A DNA stretch of 37,930 nt from Gallionellales bacterium GWA2_60_142 (GCA_001801085.1 MGWR01000059.1:1-37930); one strand, 5' to 3'. Positions 1 to 10,193 are shown, counted from the stretch's first letter. Notes: generated by a model from the sequence alone, not told the origin. Numbers and translations are program-made.

Positions 1-816
<816 letters not shown>

Positions 817-866
817 GGCTACTCCACGCCCTCTTCGAATCCCGAACGCGGAACAGTTACCCTCCG

Positions 867-1196
867 CTATTGCGGGACAGTACAGGTGTTGCTTTTCCCT
901 GCTCCTATTCCGTCGCCGCTTTCACTGTTGCTGATGATATTCGGCGGTAGAACGACCTGTATTCCCTGACCCGGCGGCACAAATTGCGGTGGTTGGGCGA
1001 TGCCGCCCGGGGTTGGCGGCGGCGTAAAGGTGAACTGCCCGATCCTCGCTTCGACCGTGCGTCCTCCGCTGGTGATCGTGATCGATCCGCTGGCGGTATC
1101 CGTATAGACTCCATGTGGCATGGCTGGTTGCCCCCAGGCAAACATGGGCGCCCCACCAACGATCAACACTAAACACGCGCGTGAAATTTGTTTCAT
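867..1196 (-). CDS. Small secreted protein of unknown function, last gene of the two-partner secretion operon
   Basis: This encodes 109 residues. The N-terminus (a Lys/Arg start, then a hydrophobic run ending near MFAWGQ) looks like a cleavable Sec signal peptide. The mature part is Pro/Gly-rich with a short strand-like segment (GSITITSGGRTVEARIG) and has one Cys near the C-terminus. I do not recognise a family. The ATG at 1196 overlaps the stop of the FecR-domain gene as ATGA, so translation is probably coupled and the product belongs to the same exoprotein system. It is probably periplasmic or surface-exposed, but no function can be assigned. Confidence 0.7.
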   Translation of the reverse strand: MKQISRACLVLIVGGAPMFAWGQPAMPHGVYTDTASGSITITSGGRTVEARIGQFTFTPPPTPGGIAQPPQFVPPGQGIQVVLPPNIISNSESGDGIGAGKSNTCTVPQ

Positions 1197-1900
1197 TTCA
1201 TTTCACTCCCTGATTGCTGGTTTTCGACTTCGGCCAGTGCGCTTTGCGAAGCATTTCCGGCCGCGACATCCATCCGGCTTTCATTGATGGCCTCGCGGTT
1301 GTCGCTCCCGGCAACATCCGCCGCACTTTCTTGGGGATCGTGAGATTCGACGCCGCCATCGGCCCTCTCGTTCAGCCACGCATCGTCTTCCGCTTCGCCC
1401 GCATCAGATTTACAGGTATCTTCCCCTACGCACATCACGCCCCAATGGGTGCCTCGAATACCAATCGTCGCCGTGCCCGCGCGCATTCTGACGTTACTCG
1501 GGTCGCGCTTGCCGATCAGCCCGGTCACCGCACGCAACCCGCCCTTGACCAGGCGCATCATGAATCCGTCCCGCTTCGCCTCAGTTGGAACGGCATTGAA
1601 ACGATATCGTTCGATCTTGAAAACCGTCTCGGGCCGCAACACGACTTCGCTGCCATCGGTGAATCGTATCCGGGCATAGGTATCCTGCTCCGTTCGCAGA
1701 ACGTCTCCTTGCTGCACTTCGGATTTGATCGACAGTAGTTTTTTGGTCCCGTCCGCCCGCGTCACGTTGAGCACTCCACCCAAATGCGTCACGATACCCG
1801 CTGCCGCCCACGATGCCGTGGGTAAGCACAGACAAGCCGACAGAATCAGTCTAGCAAGCAGCGGGAGCAGGCACCGCTGCTGGCGGCGTAGCGTCATCAT
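1193..1900 (-). CDS. FecR-domain periplasmic protein linked to the two-partner secretion genes
   Basis: The protein has 235 residues. I chose the ATG at 1900 because a GAGGAA Shine-Dalgarno lies 7 nt upstream; an open frame extends further to 2029 inside the preceding gene. The N-terminus has basic residues, a hydrophobic stretch and a signal-peptidase-like TASWAAA. The FecR domain shows the usual run GDVLRTEQDTYARIRFTDGS followed by VVLRPETVFKIERY. The second half is acidic and low-complexity. Real FecR proteins are sigma regulators with a membrane anchor. This one has no such anchor or adjacent sigma factor, and it resembles the secreted FecR-domain proteins often found beside filamentous-haemagglutinin genes. 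Its start overlaps the tpsA-like gene by 50 nt, and its end overlaps the next gene by 4 nt. Confidence 0.85.
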   Translation of the reverse strand: MMTLRRQQRCLLPLLARLILSACLCLPTASWAAAGIVTHLGGVLNVTRADGTKKLLSIKSEVQQGDVLRTEQDTYARIRFTDGSEVVLRPETVFKIERYRFNAVPTEAKRDGFMMRLVKGGLRAVTGLIGKRDPSNVRMRAGTATIGIRGTHWGVMCVGEDTCKSDAGEAEDDAWLNERADGGVESHDPQESAADVAGSDNREAINESRMDVAAGNASQSALAEVENQQSGSEMK

Positions 1901-4900
1901 CTTGTTCTTCCTCATTTGTTGGCGTTGACGAATTATTTCCATTGTTTTCCTGACCATTCTGATCACTTCCCGTCGTTTGTCCTCCACTGCCACCCGATGT
2001 GCCGGTGGAGCCGGATGACGGGCCGGCAAATTGGTCGAGTCCTCCGCCTGTGCCGCCGCCCTGCGGGCCGAACGTGACCGGCCCTTGCGTTCCGGACAAA
2101 GTCCCGCCTACGGGGAGATTCGTCGGCACTGGCACATTGACGACAGGGAGGGTGTTGGGCGAACTGCCGGAATCCGGATTGGATGCGGCCGTTGTCGAGT
2201 TAAGCACGTTGGACGTTTGCTGTTGTATCGCAGTCTGAGCAGGGGCTACGGCAACCGGCAATACCAACGCGCAGCCCGGTAAGGTCGGCGTGGCGGTACA
2301 GGCCGCAACGACAACCTGGACCGCGGCGCAACCCGGCAGGGTCGGCGTTGCGAGGCAGGCTGTCACAACCGGCAGCACGGCGGTACAACCCTGAGCGTTC
2401 GGCGTCTGGATACAGGTAGCCACGGTCGGCAGCACTGCGGCGCAACCCGCCAACGCGGGGTTCAGCGTGCAGTCTGCCAACGGCGGCAATACTGCGGTAC
2501 AGCCTGCCAGCGTCGGGTTCAACGCACAGTCCGCCAAGGGTGGCAACACCGCGGTACAGCCTGTCAGCGTCGGGTTCAACGCGCAGTCCGCCAAGGGCGG
2601 CAGCACTGCGGTACAACCCGCCAAGGTCGGATTCAGCGTGCAGTCCGCCAAGGGCGGCAGCACTGCGGTACAGCCCGCCAGCGTCGGGTTCAACGTGCAG
2701 TCCGCCAGCGGCGGCAGCACTGCCGTACAACCGGCCAACGTCGGGTTCAGCGTGCAGTCCGCCAGCGGCGGCAGCACTGCGGTACAGCCCGCCAATGTCG
2801 GATTCAGCGTGCAGTCCGCCAGCGGCGGCAGCACTGCCGTACAGCCCGCGAGAGTCGGATTCAACGTGCAGTCCGCCAGCGGCGGCAGCACCGCGGTACA
2901 GCCCGCGAGAGTCGGATTCAACGTGCAGTCCGCCAGCGGCGGCAACACCGCCGTGCAACCCACGATAGTTGGATCGACAACGCATTGATCAACTGTCGGC
3001 GGGGGGGGCGGGGGGGCCGTATAAGTCAGCACCGTCGCCCCGGCTGGAATGGTGCCGGCTACGCTGTTGGCCGCCAGCGTCACACTGCTGCCGGTAACAG
3101 GCCCGTTAATAGTGATGATGTCAGAAGCCGTTGATGAACCCGCCGACCCCGAGGTCAGCGCCACGGCACCTCCCGCGCTGATGCCATCGATACCAACCGT
3201 AATCGCCCCGAAGTTGGTCACCGCAACCACACCGGAGGGGTTCAGGACACTGACGATATTCAGGGGAGACGAGGTATTGTTCAATATGACATCGCCAGCT
3301 ATTCCATTGCTGGCGTTAAAACCGGCAACCGTATTCAACCCGTTCAGCGTGATACCGTTGTAGGCCGTGACCACCAACTCTCCGCCGGTGCCGGTTGAAA
3401 TGTGCCCGCCACCGACATCGCCGCCATATCCCGGAGCCGGCGCAAGAACGAATCCCGCGGGCGCGCTGATGGTCACGATGCCGCCTGTCCCTGCCGTGCC
3501 GGCGCCGATCCACGATCCACTCCCGTTAACCGACGAACGGATGGACACATTGCCCCCCGTCGCCGTCAACGAAACATCGCCGGCTTCCGAAAGGACAAAG
3601 CTGAAATTATCGACCAGAATATGGCGAGCCGCAGTGATGGATGCGTTTTTAGCCGCGCCATAAGCATATATATCCGCAAACGTCCCGCCACTATTGCCGA
3701 TCAGCACGTCCCGACCTGCGTTCAGGGTAACGTTGCCGTTATTTGCAATGATGGCCGAATAATTTTGCGGGGAATTGGCCACGATGTCGGAAGTCGCGCC
3801 AGTGGCCGTCAACAGCACATCGCCACTTAGCGCCTGGATTCCGGGCATGCTGTAAGCAGAAAAACCGCTGCCGCCAGACAATACCGCGATATTGAAGGTC
3901 TGTGCATTGGTAAACTGGAACGGGCCGGTGGTTGTCTTTCCGGCCAGATTGCTGACCATGTTGGCGCCAGTCAGCGTGACCCCCGTTTCCGCGCTGAGTC
4001 CGAGGTCCTGGACATTGATTATGCCGGTCTGGGTAATGCCGGCGCCGCTGAACAGGCCGATCCGGGTGGTATTCGCGTGCCTGTCTGTTGCGGTAGCCCC
4101 CCCCGTAGTGATGCCGGCCACGGAAATCGCCCCGGCCACAGGATTGGCCAACCCGCCGCCCCCCAAGGAGCCGTCTTCTCCTATGCCGATGGTCGGTGCA
4201 TTTACCTGCCACAAGTTGCTCACACTCAAACACCCCGCACCGCAAGCCGCCCCGACGGTGATCGTGATACCCGCCGAATAGGGGGAGATACCCACTTCGC
4301 TGGTGCTTGTCACGGTGTTGGACAAAATCAAGTCGTCCGCAAACAACCCCACCCTCCCGGCCCCGGCAGCAATCGGGTTTAGAACTGTCAATAGCCCCGG
4401 CGTATCCAGATTGATATCGCCGCCATTCGTGGTAATGCCGGTTGTAGTGATGCCTCCAACTGCCAAGCTGCCGACGACCAAGTCCCCTACGGTACCGGCA
4501 ACAACATTCTCCGAGTTCACGAACATGAAGCCGTTGCCTGCCCCAGTCAAACTGGCGGCAATCGTGCGGACATCGTTTGCCTGATCGAGGAACACCGGAC
4601 CTGCCGTGATGAGCGCCAGCCCACCACCACTGGCGCCATTGGCCTTAATGACGCTGCCGGCATTCTGGTTGATGCCCACATTGGATGAGAGCCGGATATT
4701 GAAAGTATCCGGCACGGAGATGCCATTGACGCCGGCCACATTGCTGACGGTCAACTGATTAATGGTATTGTAGATAAAGTCTCCCCCGGTCGTAGCGCCC
4801 GAGATCACCCCGACCGGATTGGCTTCGGGCAGATTCACCGAGAATCCTTTAGCACTCAGCGCAGAGGTACTAATGGTGGTCGTCGCTTGTTGACTTATAG

Positions 4901-7106
4901 TTCCCCCGGTAATCAGACTTAAAGAAGGGAATGAAGCCGGTGCAACCGACTCCGCGATGGCAATGTTGCCGGTCATCGCAGCATTGCCCACCCTTAACAA
5001 CGGGGTAGAGAAATTCAACTCGCTACTCGATAGTCTCAGGGTTCCTGCTGCATCGGCTGCTGCCGAAAACTCTATGTTGGTAGCTGGTGTAAAAGGCGTT
5101 ATCTCGACAAGACTGCCCGCACTGCCGGATGTGGTGGTAAATGCATTGTGCGCGAGATTGTCGGTCTTGTATGAAACACTGCCAGCAGTAGCTTGTACGT
5201 TTTGTCCAATCGTCAGCAGGCTGTCCTGCGCCCCCGTACTGAGAGCAATGTTGCCACTCGCAAGAGTAAGCCCCGTGATGCCTCCAACCGCACCAACGGA
5301 AAATCCGTTAGCGTCGGAATACTGGAAACCCGATCCGCTTACGCTGCCCGCGATAACGCCGAGGTCATTCGCACCATTGAGAGTCACTCCGCCACCGGAG
5401 GTTACTTTCAGCGAACTGGCGGTAATCGCCCCAGCAGACTGATTAATGCCCCCGGCTCCCGCTGTCAGCGTCACCAGACCCTGAGGAGCAGTGTTGAAAG
5501 TCGATACAAGATTGGCGGCAAGGCTGATCGCGTTCCCGGCAACAAGCGTAATATCTCCGCCGGCCGTGCCAATGGAATCCAGTGCCGCATTGATGGAAAT
5601 GTTGTTGCCCGCATTCAGCGTCAATGCAAACGTACTCGTGCCCCATGTCACGACATCATTGACAGTGATGTCATTCGTCGCCGCCAAGGTAACATTCGCT
5701 GTATCAACCAGATTCCCGAGAGCCGTTCCGGTGATGATACTGGTGACCGCGCCATAATTTGCGCTATTGCTCAGGTCAGCTGCTAGCTGAATATCCAGGC
5801 CTGTTGTATTACCTGCAATATCAGGATTGGCAGCTTGAACGACAATATTGGTCGGATCGAGCAATAGCGTCCCGAATGTACCAAGCGGCGCGCGGGTGTC
5901 CACATTCCCCCTGAAATCGAGCTGCCCTTTTCCGGAAACTTCGACGAATCCGCCATCGCCCCCATTGACGCCGCCTCTGGCCGAGATGCTGCCATAGAAA
6001 CGTGTCGTGTCATCGGCCCAGACGATCACCTTGCCGCCATCGCCGTTGGTAATGGCATCCGCCTTGATGCTGGCCTGCGGTCCCAAATAGCTGACGCTGG
6101 CGTTCTGCACATCCGGGTTCTTGCCCTGATAGTCGCCGCCCACCAGCACGGTGCCGCCGCCACTTTGTCCGGACGCATCCAAGCTGGCGTTGTCCGTCAC
6201 CGCGACGCGATTGCCCAGCACTTCGATATTGCCGCCGGTGCTGCCGGTGCCGACGATGGTTGCGTCCCTGTCTACATAAGTATCCTGGCTGGCCTTGAGG
6301 AACACCCGTCCGCCCTGGCTGACCAGGCTGCTGGCATTCAGCTCGCCACTATTCCTGACCATGGCGCCGACCATGCCGATGCGCCCGCTGTCCGCCAGTA
6401 TCCGGCCGACGTTGACTGCGTTGTTGCCGCTGCCGGCGATCTGCACCGAAACGCCGGGGGTGGCGGTATCGATCAACTGAACGGCATTGCCTGCCGCGAG
6501 GATCGTTTCACCCTTCGGGGTGGTGATGAGTCCCCGATTTTCGACCTGGGGGGCAATGAGATAAACGGTGCCGCCGTCCGGGGTGGTGATGCTGCCGGCA
6601 TTCAGCACGCCAGCCGCATTCAAGGTAGGCGTGAAGTTGTAGTTGTTCGACAGGAAGTCCGCATCGCTGAGGTTGAGCGTGGACGCAACCAGTCCGGCGA
6701 CATCGATGCGCGCACCCTGCCCCACCAATATGCCGGACGGGTTAACCAGAAACACCCGGCCATTGGAACTCAGCGTGCCCAGCAATTGCGACGGATCGGC
6801 TCCAATGACCCGGTTGAGCACGGCGCTGTTGGCATTCTGCTGCACGAAGCGCGTGGTTTCGCCCTGACCGATGGAGAAGCCCTGCCAGTTGATGATGGCA
6901 TTGGGGCTGTTGGCGACGGTGAGCGTATTACTGGTCTGGTTGATGTTGGCCGCGCCGCTGATGACTTGCGCGCCGAAAGGGTTAGCTTGCGCCTGAAGCG
7001 TGACTCCGAACCACATCGCCACAGCCAGCAGCAGACGGGCGCGCCACACGCGAACGTCACGCTCGCCCGTTGAGTAAACATTATTCTTTGCCATGAAATT
7101 AGCCAT
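1851..7106 (-). CDS. TpsA-type filamentous-haemagglutinin-like exoprotein with C-terminal Cys-pair repeats
   Basis: This is a 1751-residue exoprotein of the two-partner secretion family, predicted to be exported across the outer membrane by the TpsB encoded just upstream. I chose the ATG at 7106 (AGGAG six nt upstream); ATG at 7094 is an alternative. An extended signal peptide (ending near TLQAQA) leads into the TPS domain, with NPNGI-like VFLVNPSGILVG and the NWQGFSIGQGE segment. The long middle is degenerate beta-helix repeat, rich in Gly, Asn, Thr and Val. A six-proline hinge precedes thirteen 19-residue repeats, each with a C-x8-C pair. A low-complexity Gly/Ser/Thr tail with an acidic patch ends in a terminal Cys. 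Exoproteins of this class usually have few cysteines, so the repeat is unusual. No toxin domain is visible. Function is probably adhesion or surface structure (inference). Confidence 0.9.
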   Translation of the reverse strand: MANFMAKNNVYSTGERDVRVWRARLLLAVAMWFGVTLQAQANPFGAQVISGAANINQTSNTLTVANSPNAIINWQGFSIGQGETTRFVQQNANSAVLNRVIGADPSQLLGTLSSNGRVFLVNPSGILVGQGARIDVAGLVASTLNLSDADFLSNNYNFTPTLNAAGVLNAGSITTPDGGTVYLIAPQVENRGLITTPKGETILAAGNAVQLIDTATPGVSVQIAGSGNNAVNVGRILADSGRIGMVGAMVRNSGELNASSLVSQGGRVFLKASQDTYVDRDATIVGTGSTGGNIEVLGNRVAVTDNASLDASGQSGGGTVLVGGDYQGKNPDVQNASVSYLGPQASIKADAITNGDGGKVIVWADDTTRFYGSISARGGVNGGDGGFVEVSGKGQLDFRGNVDTRAPLGTFGTLLLDPTNIVVQAANPDIAGNTTGLDIQLAADLSNSANYGAVTSIITGTALGNLVDTANVTLAATNDITVNDVVTWGTSTFALTLNAGNNISINAALDSIGTAGGDITLVAGNAISLAANLVSTFNTAPQGLVTLTAGAGGINQSAGAITASSLKVTSGGGVTLNGANDLGVIAGSVSGSGFQYSDANGFSVGAVGGITGLTLASGNIALSTGAQDSLLTIGQNVQATAGSVSYKTDNLAHNAFTTTSGSAGSLVEITPFTPATNIEFSAAADAAGTLRLSSSELNFSTPLLRVGNAAMTGNIAIAESVAPASFPSLSLITGGTISQQATTTISTSALSAKGFSVNLPEANPVGVISGATTGGDFIYNTINQLTVSNVAGVNGISVPDTFNIRLSSNVGINQNAGSVIKANGASGGGLALITAGPVFLDQANDVRTIAASLTGAGNGFMFVNSENVVAGTVGDLVVGSLAVGGITTTGITTNGGDINLDTPGLLTVLNPIAAGAGRVGLFADDLILSNTVTSTSEVGISPYSAGITITVGAACGAGCLSVSNLWQVNAPTIGIGEDGSLGGGGLANPVAGAISVAGITTGGATATDRHANTTRIGLFSGAGITQTGIINVQDLGLSAETGVTLTGANMVSNLAGKTTTGPFQFTNAQTFNIAVLSGGSGFSAYSMPGIQALSGDVLLTATGATSDIVANSPQNYSAIIANNGNVTLNAGRDVLIGNSGGTFADIYAYGAAKNASITAARHILVDNFSFVLSEAGDVSLTATGGNVSIRSSVNGSGSWIGAGTAGTGGIVTISAPAGFVLAPAPGYGGDVGGGHISTGTGGELVVTAYNGITLNGLNTVAGFNASNGIAGDVILNNTSSPLNIVSVLNPSGVVAVTNFGAITVGIDGISAGGAVALTSGSAGSSTASDIITINGPVTGSSVTLAANSVAGTIPAGATVLTYTAPPPPPPTVDQCVVDPTIVGCTAVLPPLADCTLNPTLAGCTAVLPPLADCTLNPTLAGCTAVLPPLADCTLNPTLAGCTAVLPPLADCTLNPTLAGCTAVLPPLADCTLNPTLAGCTAVLPPLADCTLNPTLAGCTAVLPPLADCALNPTLTGCTAVLPPLADCALNPTLAGCTAVLPPLADCTLNPALAGCAAVLPTVATCIQTPNAQGCTAVLPVVTACLATPTLPGCAAVQVVVAACTATPTLPGCALVLPVAVAPAQTAIQQQTSNVLNSTTAASNPDSGSSPNTLPVVNVPVPTNLPVGGTLSGTQGPVTFGPQGGGTGGGLDQFAGPSSGSTGTSGGSGGQTTGSDQNGQENNGNNSSTPTNEEEQDDDATPPAAVPAPAAC
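2250..2990 (-). repeat. Thirteen 57-bp tandem repeats inside the exoprotein gene
   Basis: Thirteen units of exactly 57 bp fill 741 bp with no indels: the first Cys codon of unit 1 (2982-2984) and that of unit 13 (2298-2300) are 684 bp, or 12 units, apart. Each unit encodes 19 residues with consensus ADCTLNPTLAGCTAVLPPL. Units 2-7 are identical in protein sequence, units 8-10 differ by one or a few residues, and units 1 and 11-13 are more diverged, so the array has a homogenised core with older edges. The array is likely to vary in copy number by recombination or slippage. It is coding and is not a CRISPR. Confidence 0.95.
3001..3016 (-). repeat. Homopolymer tract (G8-C-G7 on plus strand) in the exoprotein gene
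   Basis: Eight G, one C and seven G on the plus strand read on the coding strand as C7-G-C8 and encode six prolines just before the Cys repeats. A one-base slip would shift the frame and remove all thirteen Cys pairs and the C-terminal tail. The tract length is in the range where slippage occurs in phase-variable surface genes. Variation itself cannot be seen from one sequence. Confidence 0.8.
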
Positions 7107-7188
7107 TTTGTTCTCCTGCTCCTGCCTCTTTGCAGGGCTTTCACTCGCTACCGATCGGTACACAGACAGGCTGGCATCTTCCCTTCGT

Positions 7189-9348
7189 TTACCACGTCAG
7201 CACCGCGCTGACCTGCCCGCGCGACTGACCGCGACTGACCGTGCCCGCCGTATCGACGACCTGTGCTACGTCAGCCTTGAGCATGAGGTTATTGCCATAC
7301 GACCAACGCACCCCAAGCCCGATGCTACCCAGCGAAATGCTCTCGGGCAGTTCGCCCGCCAAGGGGACTTTCCAGCCGCGGGCATGATCGACAAACCCCA
7401 ACAGTCTGACACTACCATTTTCGAGGTTCAGTTTAGGCGCAAGTTCCGGGGTGTACAACTCCAGATTGAGGACATAACCCTTGTCGCTGGAAAACTCGCG
7501 TTCAAGAAAACCGCGCACGGCAGTCGAGCCGGCCAGGCCGAAGCTTTCTCCGGAGATCAGTGCGCTCGGCGTGTATTGTGCGGTGCCAGCCAGACGGTAC
7601 TGCCAACTCGCGGGCAGCGCACCGGACAGGTTGCCGGCGAAGCGCAGCAAGCTATAGTCCGCCCGTGCCCCCGCCCCTCCAACCGGACTGGGTCGAGCTG
7701 CGGCAACATCGGCCGAACTGCCTTGTGCGCCGCCGGGAATATTGTGGACTAGCGAGAGACTGTAGTCGCCAACGTATGCGGGCGTGGTCCATGTCCCGTC
7801 GTAAGAAATGCTGACCGGATGAACGGTGACATCCGCCGCCGCCGCGCCGCAGCCCGCCGCGCCAAACGCGCCCAATGTGCAGTTATTAAGATAGGCGCGG
7901 TAATCGATGCCTGCGGTGATCTTGCTGGAGTACTCGCCCTTGCGCGGCAGATAGAAGTTGTAGCGCGCGCTGAGTATCTTGCCCTGTCCGCTGAATGACA
8001 AAGGGCCCGCTACCGTGCTGGTGGTACCGGCATTGGTGTCCGAGTAAGCCGCAATCAGATCGATGCTGTCGCCAAGCGAATATAGCGGCAAGCGGTAACT
8101 GGCAGAAAGCTGGGTGACCTGACTGATATGGTCGGGAGAGGTGATGTAGTTCAATGTGGCGGCGTGGTCACGGTTGAGCAGGTTGTTGTGCTGGTAGCCT
8201 ATTCCTGCCCGGTACTGTCCGGTGCTCTGGTTGCCGGTATTGTCAAAAGTTACGAAAAACTTTTGGGGCGATTCGTCCTTCACATTCACCTTGGCATCGA
8301 CTTTGCCTTCTTCGTCGCTAATCGCCAGGATCACATCGGTCTGGCGGGTAGGATTCTGATTGGCCAGGCGGAGGTTCTCGGAGAGTCTTTGTGCAGAAGG
8401 GGGCGTGCCTTCGACCAGAGAGGGCAAGGCATTGCGAATGTTGTCTTCGTCATAATGCTGGTTGCCGTTAATGATGACTTTACCGATCAACGATTCGCTT
8501 ACGACGAGGGTAATCTCGCCTCTGGAGACTTCCTGCTCCGGCGTGTTGATACTGACCGCGCTATAACCCGCATCCCGGTAGGCGCCCTCCAATGCTTCAA
8601 GGGCGCGCTGAATATCCGTAAAACTCTTGGCCTCGCCCAAATAGGGGGCCAGAAGCTGCTGGATCATGCCATCGTCCAGCAATGTATTCCCTACCACGCG
8701 AAAACGCTCGATACGAACCAATGGGCTGTTGCCGCTATTGGCATCAACTGCCTGACCTTGATCGGCAACGATGGGGGAATTACCGGTCTGGGCTTGCGCC
8801 GCAATTTTATCGAGGTATGCCTGAATGGTGGCGCGCGCTTTCGCCGGCGGATTATGTTGCAGCACTGTCTCGAATTCGGCCTTGGCGCGCGGCAAATCAT
8901 CCAGTTGGTAATAGGCCCGCGCCATATCCAGCCGCGCACCGTCGAAATCGGGCGTCGCCGCCAATACGCGGCCGAAGGGCTGCACCGCTTTGTCCGGCTT
9001 GCCGCTGTCCAACGCGGCGATGCCCAACAGGTAATCGAAACGCACCTCGCCGGAGCGTTCGAGCGCCAAGGGTTCGAGCAACGCATAAGCCTCGGCAGGT
9101 TTACCGGCCTTGAGCAATCTGTCGGCATCGCGCAACGGCTGCTCGCGCGCATCGATTTCGGCAGGCTTCCCGGCTTCAGCGAGCTGGAGTTGCGGCTCAG
9201 CGCCGCCATTCGATTTCAGGGATTTCTTGACCGCAGGCTTGGATGATTTTTTTACCACAGCACCTCCCGCCCCATCTTGGGCAGATGCACCGCCCACAGC
9301 CAGCAATAATCCGACAGATACACATCCGGCGACATGTAACAACCTCAT
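7189..9348 (-). CDS. TpsB-type outer-membrane transporter (ShlB/FhaC/HecB family) with N-terminal TPR region
   Basis: The 719-residue product should secrete the TpsA-like protein encoded 82 bp downstream. Domains in order: signal peptide (1-23); a Lys-rich linker; a TPR-like region (about 75-185) containing FDYLLGIAALDSGKPDKAV and ARLDMARAYYQLDDLPRAK; POTRA 1 (about 210-284, from RIERFRVVGNTLL); POTRA 2 (about 286-360, from GKVIINGNQHYD); and a beta-barrel. The barrel carries VRGF at 611-614, which matches the VRGY/F loop motif of the family, and the chain ends in Trp as expected for a barrel C-terminus. Family members are usually near 560 residues, so the extra ~150 are the TPR part. An AGGGGGAG ribosome site precedes the ATG at 9348. 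It is the first gene of the minus-strand operon. Confidence 0.93.
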   Translation of the reverse strand: MRLLHVAGCVSVGLLLAVGGASAQDGAGGAVVKKSSKPAVKKSLKSNGGAEPQLQLAEAGKPAEIDAREQPLRDADRLLKAGKPAEAYALLEPLALERSGEVRFDYLLGIAALDSGKPDKAVQPFGRVLAATPDFDGARLDMARAYYQLDDLPRAKAEFETVLQHNPPAKARATIQAYLDKIAAQAQTGNSPIVADQGQAVDANSGNSPLVRIERFRVVGNTLLDDGMIQQLLAPYLGEAKSFTDIQRALEALEGAYRDAGYSAVSINTPEQEVSRGEITLVVSESLIGKVIINGNQHYDEDNIRNALPSLVEGTPPSAQRLSENLRLANQNPTRQTDVILAISDEEGKVDAKVNVKDESPQKFFVTFDNTGNQSTGQYRAGIGYQHNNLLNRDHAATLNYITSPDHISQVTQLSASYRLPLYSLGDSIDLIAAYSDTNAGTTSTVAGPLSFSGQGKILSARYNFYLPRKGEYSSKITAGIDYRAYLNNCTLGAFGAAGCGAAAADVTVHPVSISYDGTWTTPAYVGDYSLSLVHNIPGGAQGSSADVAAARPSPVGGAGARADYSLLRFAGNLSGALPASWQYRLAGTAQYTPSALISGESFGLAGSTAVRGFLEREFSSDKGYVLNLELYTPELAPKLNLENGSVRLLGFVDHARGWKVPLAGELPESISLGSIGLGVRWSYGNNLMLKADVAQVVDTAGTVSRGQSRGQVSAVLTW

Positions 9349-9448
9349 AACTCCCCCTAGTTTTATTTATCTGTGAATAGTACCTCGTAGCCTGCCTATC
9401 GAACAATCAGTGAATTCTTATCTCAAGGAAAACAAGGTCGCTATGGCG

Positions 9449-10123
9449 TCATATCAGCCCCTGCTCGGCAAATGACAGAGTTCGCCCGACAGCCACAATG
9501 AAATGATCCAGAACACGAACATCGACCAGAGAAAGCGCCTGTTTGAGCGCATCGGTCAGCAGGCGGTCTGACTGGCTGGGTTCGGCAACGCCGGAGGGGT
9601 GATTGTGCGCGAGGATCACCGCGGCGGCGTTGTGCGACAACGCGCGCTTGACCACCTCGCGCGGATAGACGCTGGTCTGCCCCAGCGTGCCGTGGAACAG
9701 CTCCTCGAAGGCGATCACGCGATGCTGGGTATCGAGGAACAGCACCAGAAACACCTCCTGCTGCCGCGCACCGAGCAGCAGTTGCAGGTAATCGCGCACC
9801 GCACGCGGCGAACCGAGCGCGTCGCCGCGCTGCAACTCTTCCTGCAACGCGCGCCGCGACATCTCCAGCACCGCCTGCAACTGCACGAACTTCGCCTGCC
9901 CCATGCCATGGATCGAGCAGAACTCCGCCTCGGCGGCGGCAAACAGCCTAGTCAGGCTGCCGAATTGCTGCAACAGTTCGCGCGCCAGATCGACCGCGCT
10001 CTTGCCGACCACGCCGGTGCGCAAAAAGATCGCCAGCAGTTCGGCGTCGGAAAGCGCAGGTGCACCGCGCTGAATGAGCTTCTCGCGGGGACGCTCGCCT
10101 GCGGGCCAATCGGTAATCGCCAT
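9449..10123 (-). CDS. radC: RadC-family JAB/MPN-domain protein
   Basis: The product has 224 residues. I chose the ATG at 10123 because AGGAGG lies about 6 nt upstream and [18 protein letters not shown] is the normal RadC N-terminus; the open frame to 10255 is upstream sequence. An N-terminal helix-hairpin-helix-like part ([14 protein letters not shown]) is followed by the MPN/JAB domain with the metal motif HNHPSG and the trailing S-x-x-D. RadC was named for DNA repair, but its cellular role is unproven. The fold is that of a metalloprotease or deubiquitinase-like JAMM enzyme. The gene is divergent from coaBC, with about 70 bp between starts. Confidence 0.95.
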   Translation of the reverse strand: MAITDWPAGERPREKLIQRGAPALSDAELLAIFLRTGVVGKSAVDLARELLQQFGSLTRLFAAAEAEFCSIHGMGQAKFVQLQAVLEMSRRALQEELQRGDALGSPRAVRDYLQLLLGARQQEVFLVLFLDTQHRVIAFEELFHGTLGQTSVYPREVVKRALSHNAAAVILAHNHPSGVAEPSQSDRLLTDALKQALSLVDVRVLDHFIVAVGRTLSFAEQGLI

Positions 10124-10193
10124 GCTTCGCCTCCTATCGGTTGAGGGAACGAACGTGAAACCGGAATCCAGCGGGATGTGATTTTCTTGTAAG

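Noticed and set aside
2467-2988. Plus-strand open frames (173 and 142 codons) across the repeat array
   Set aside because: A 57-bp repeat without stops in one frame gives long repeat ORFs in others. These are antisense to the exoprotein gene and have no start signals.
2250-2990. CRISPR-like regular repeats
   Set aside because: Units are directly adjacent without spacers, in frame and coding; no cas genes are in the window.
8128-9246. Plus-strand open frame of 372 codons opposite the TpsB gene
   Set aside because: It is antisense to a gene with clear signal peptide, POTRA and barrel features, and has no recognisable domain.
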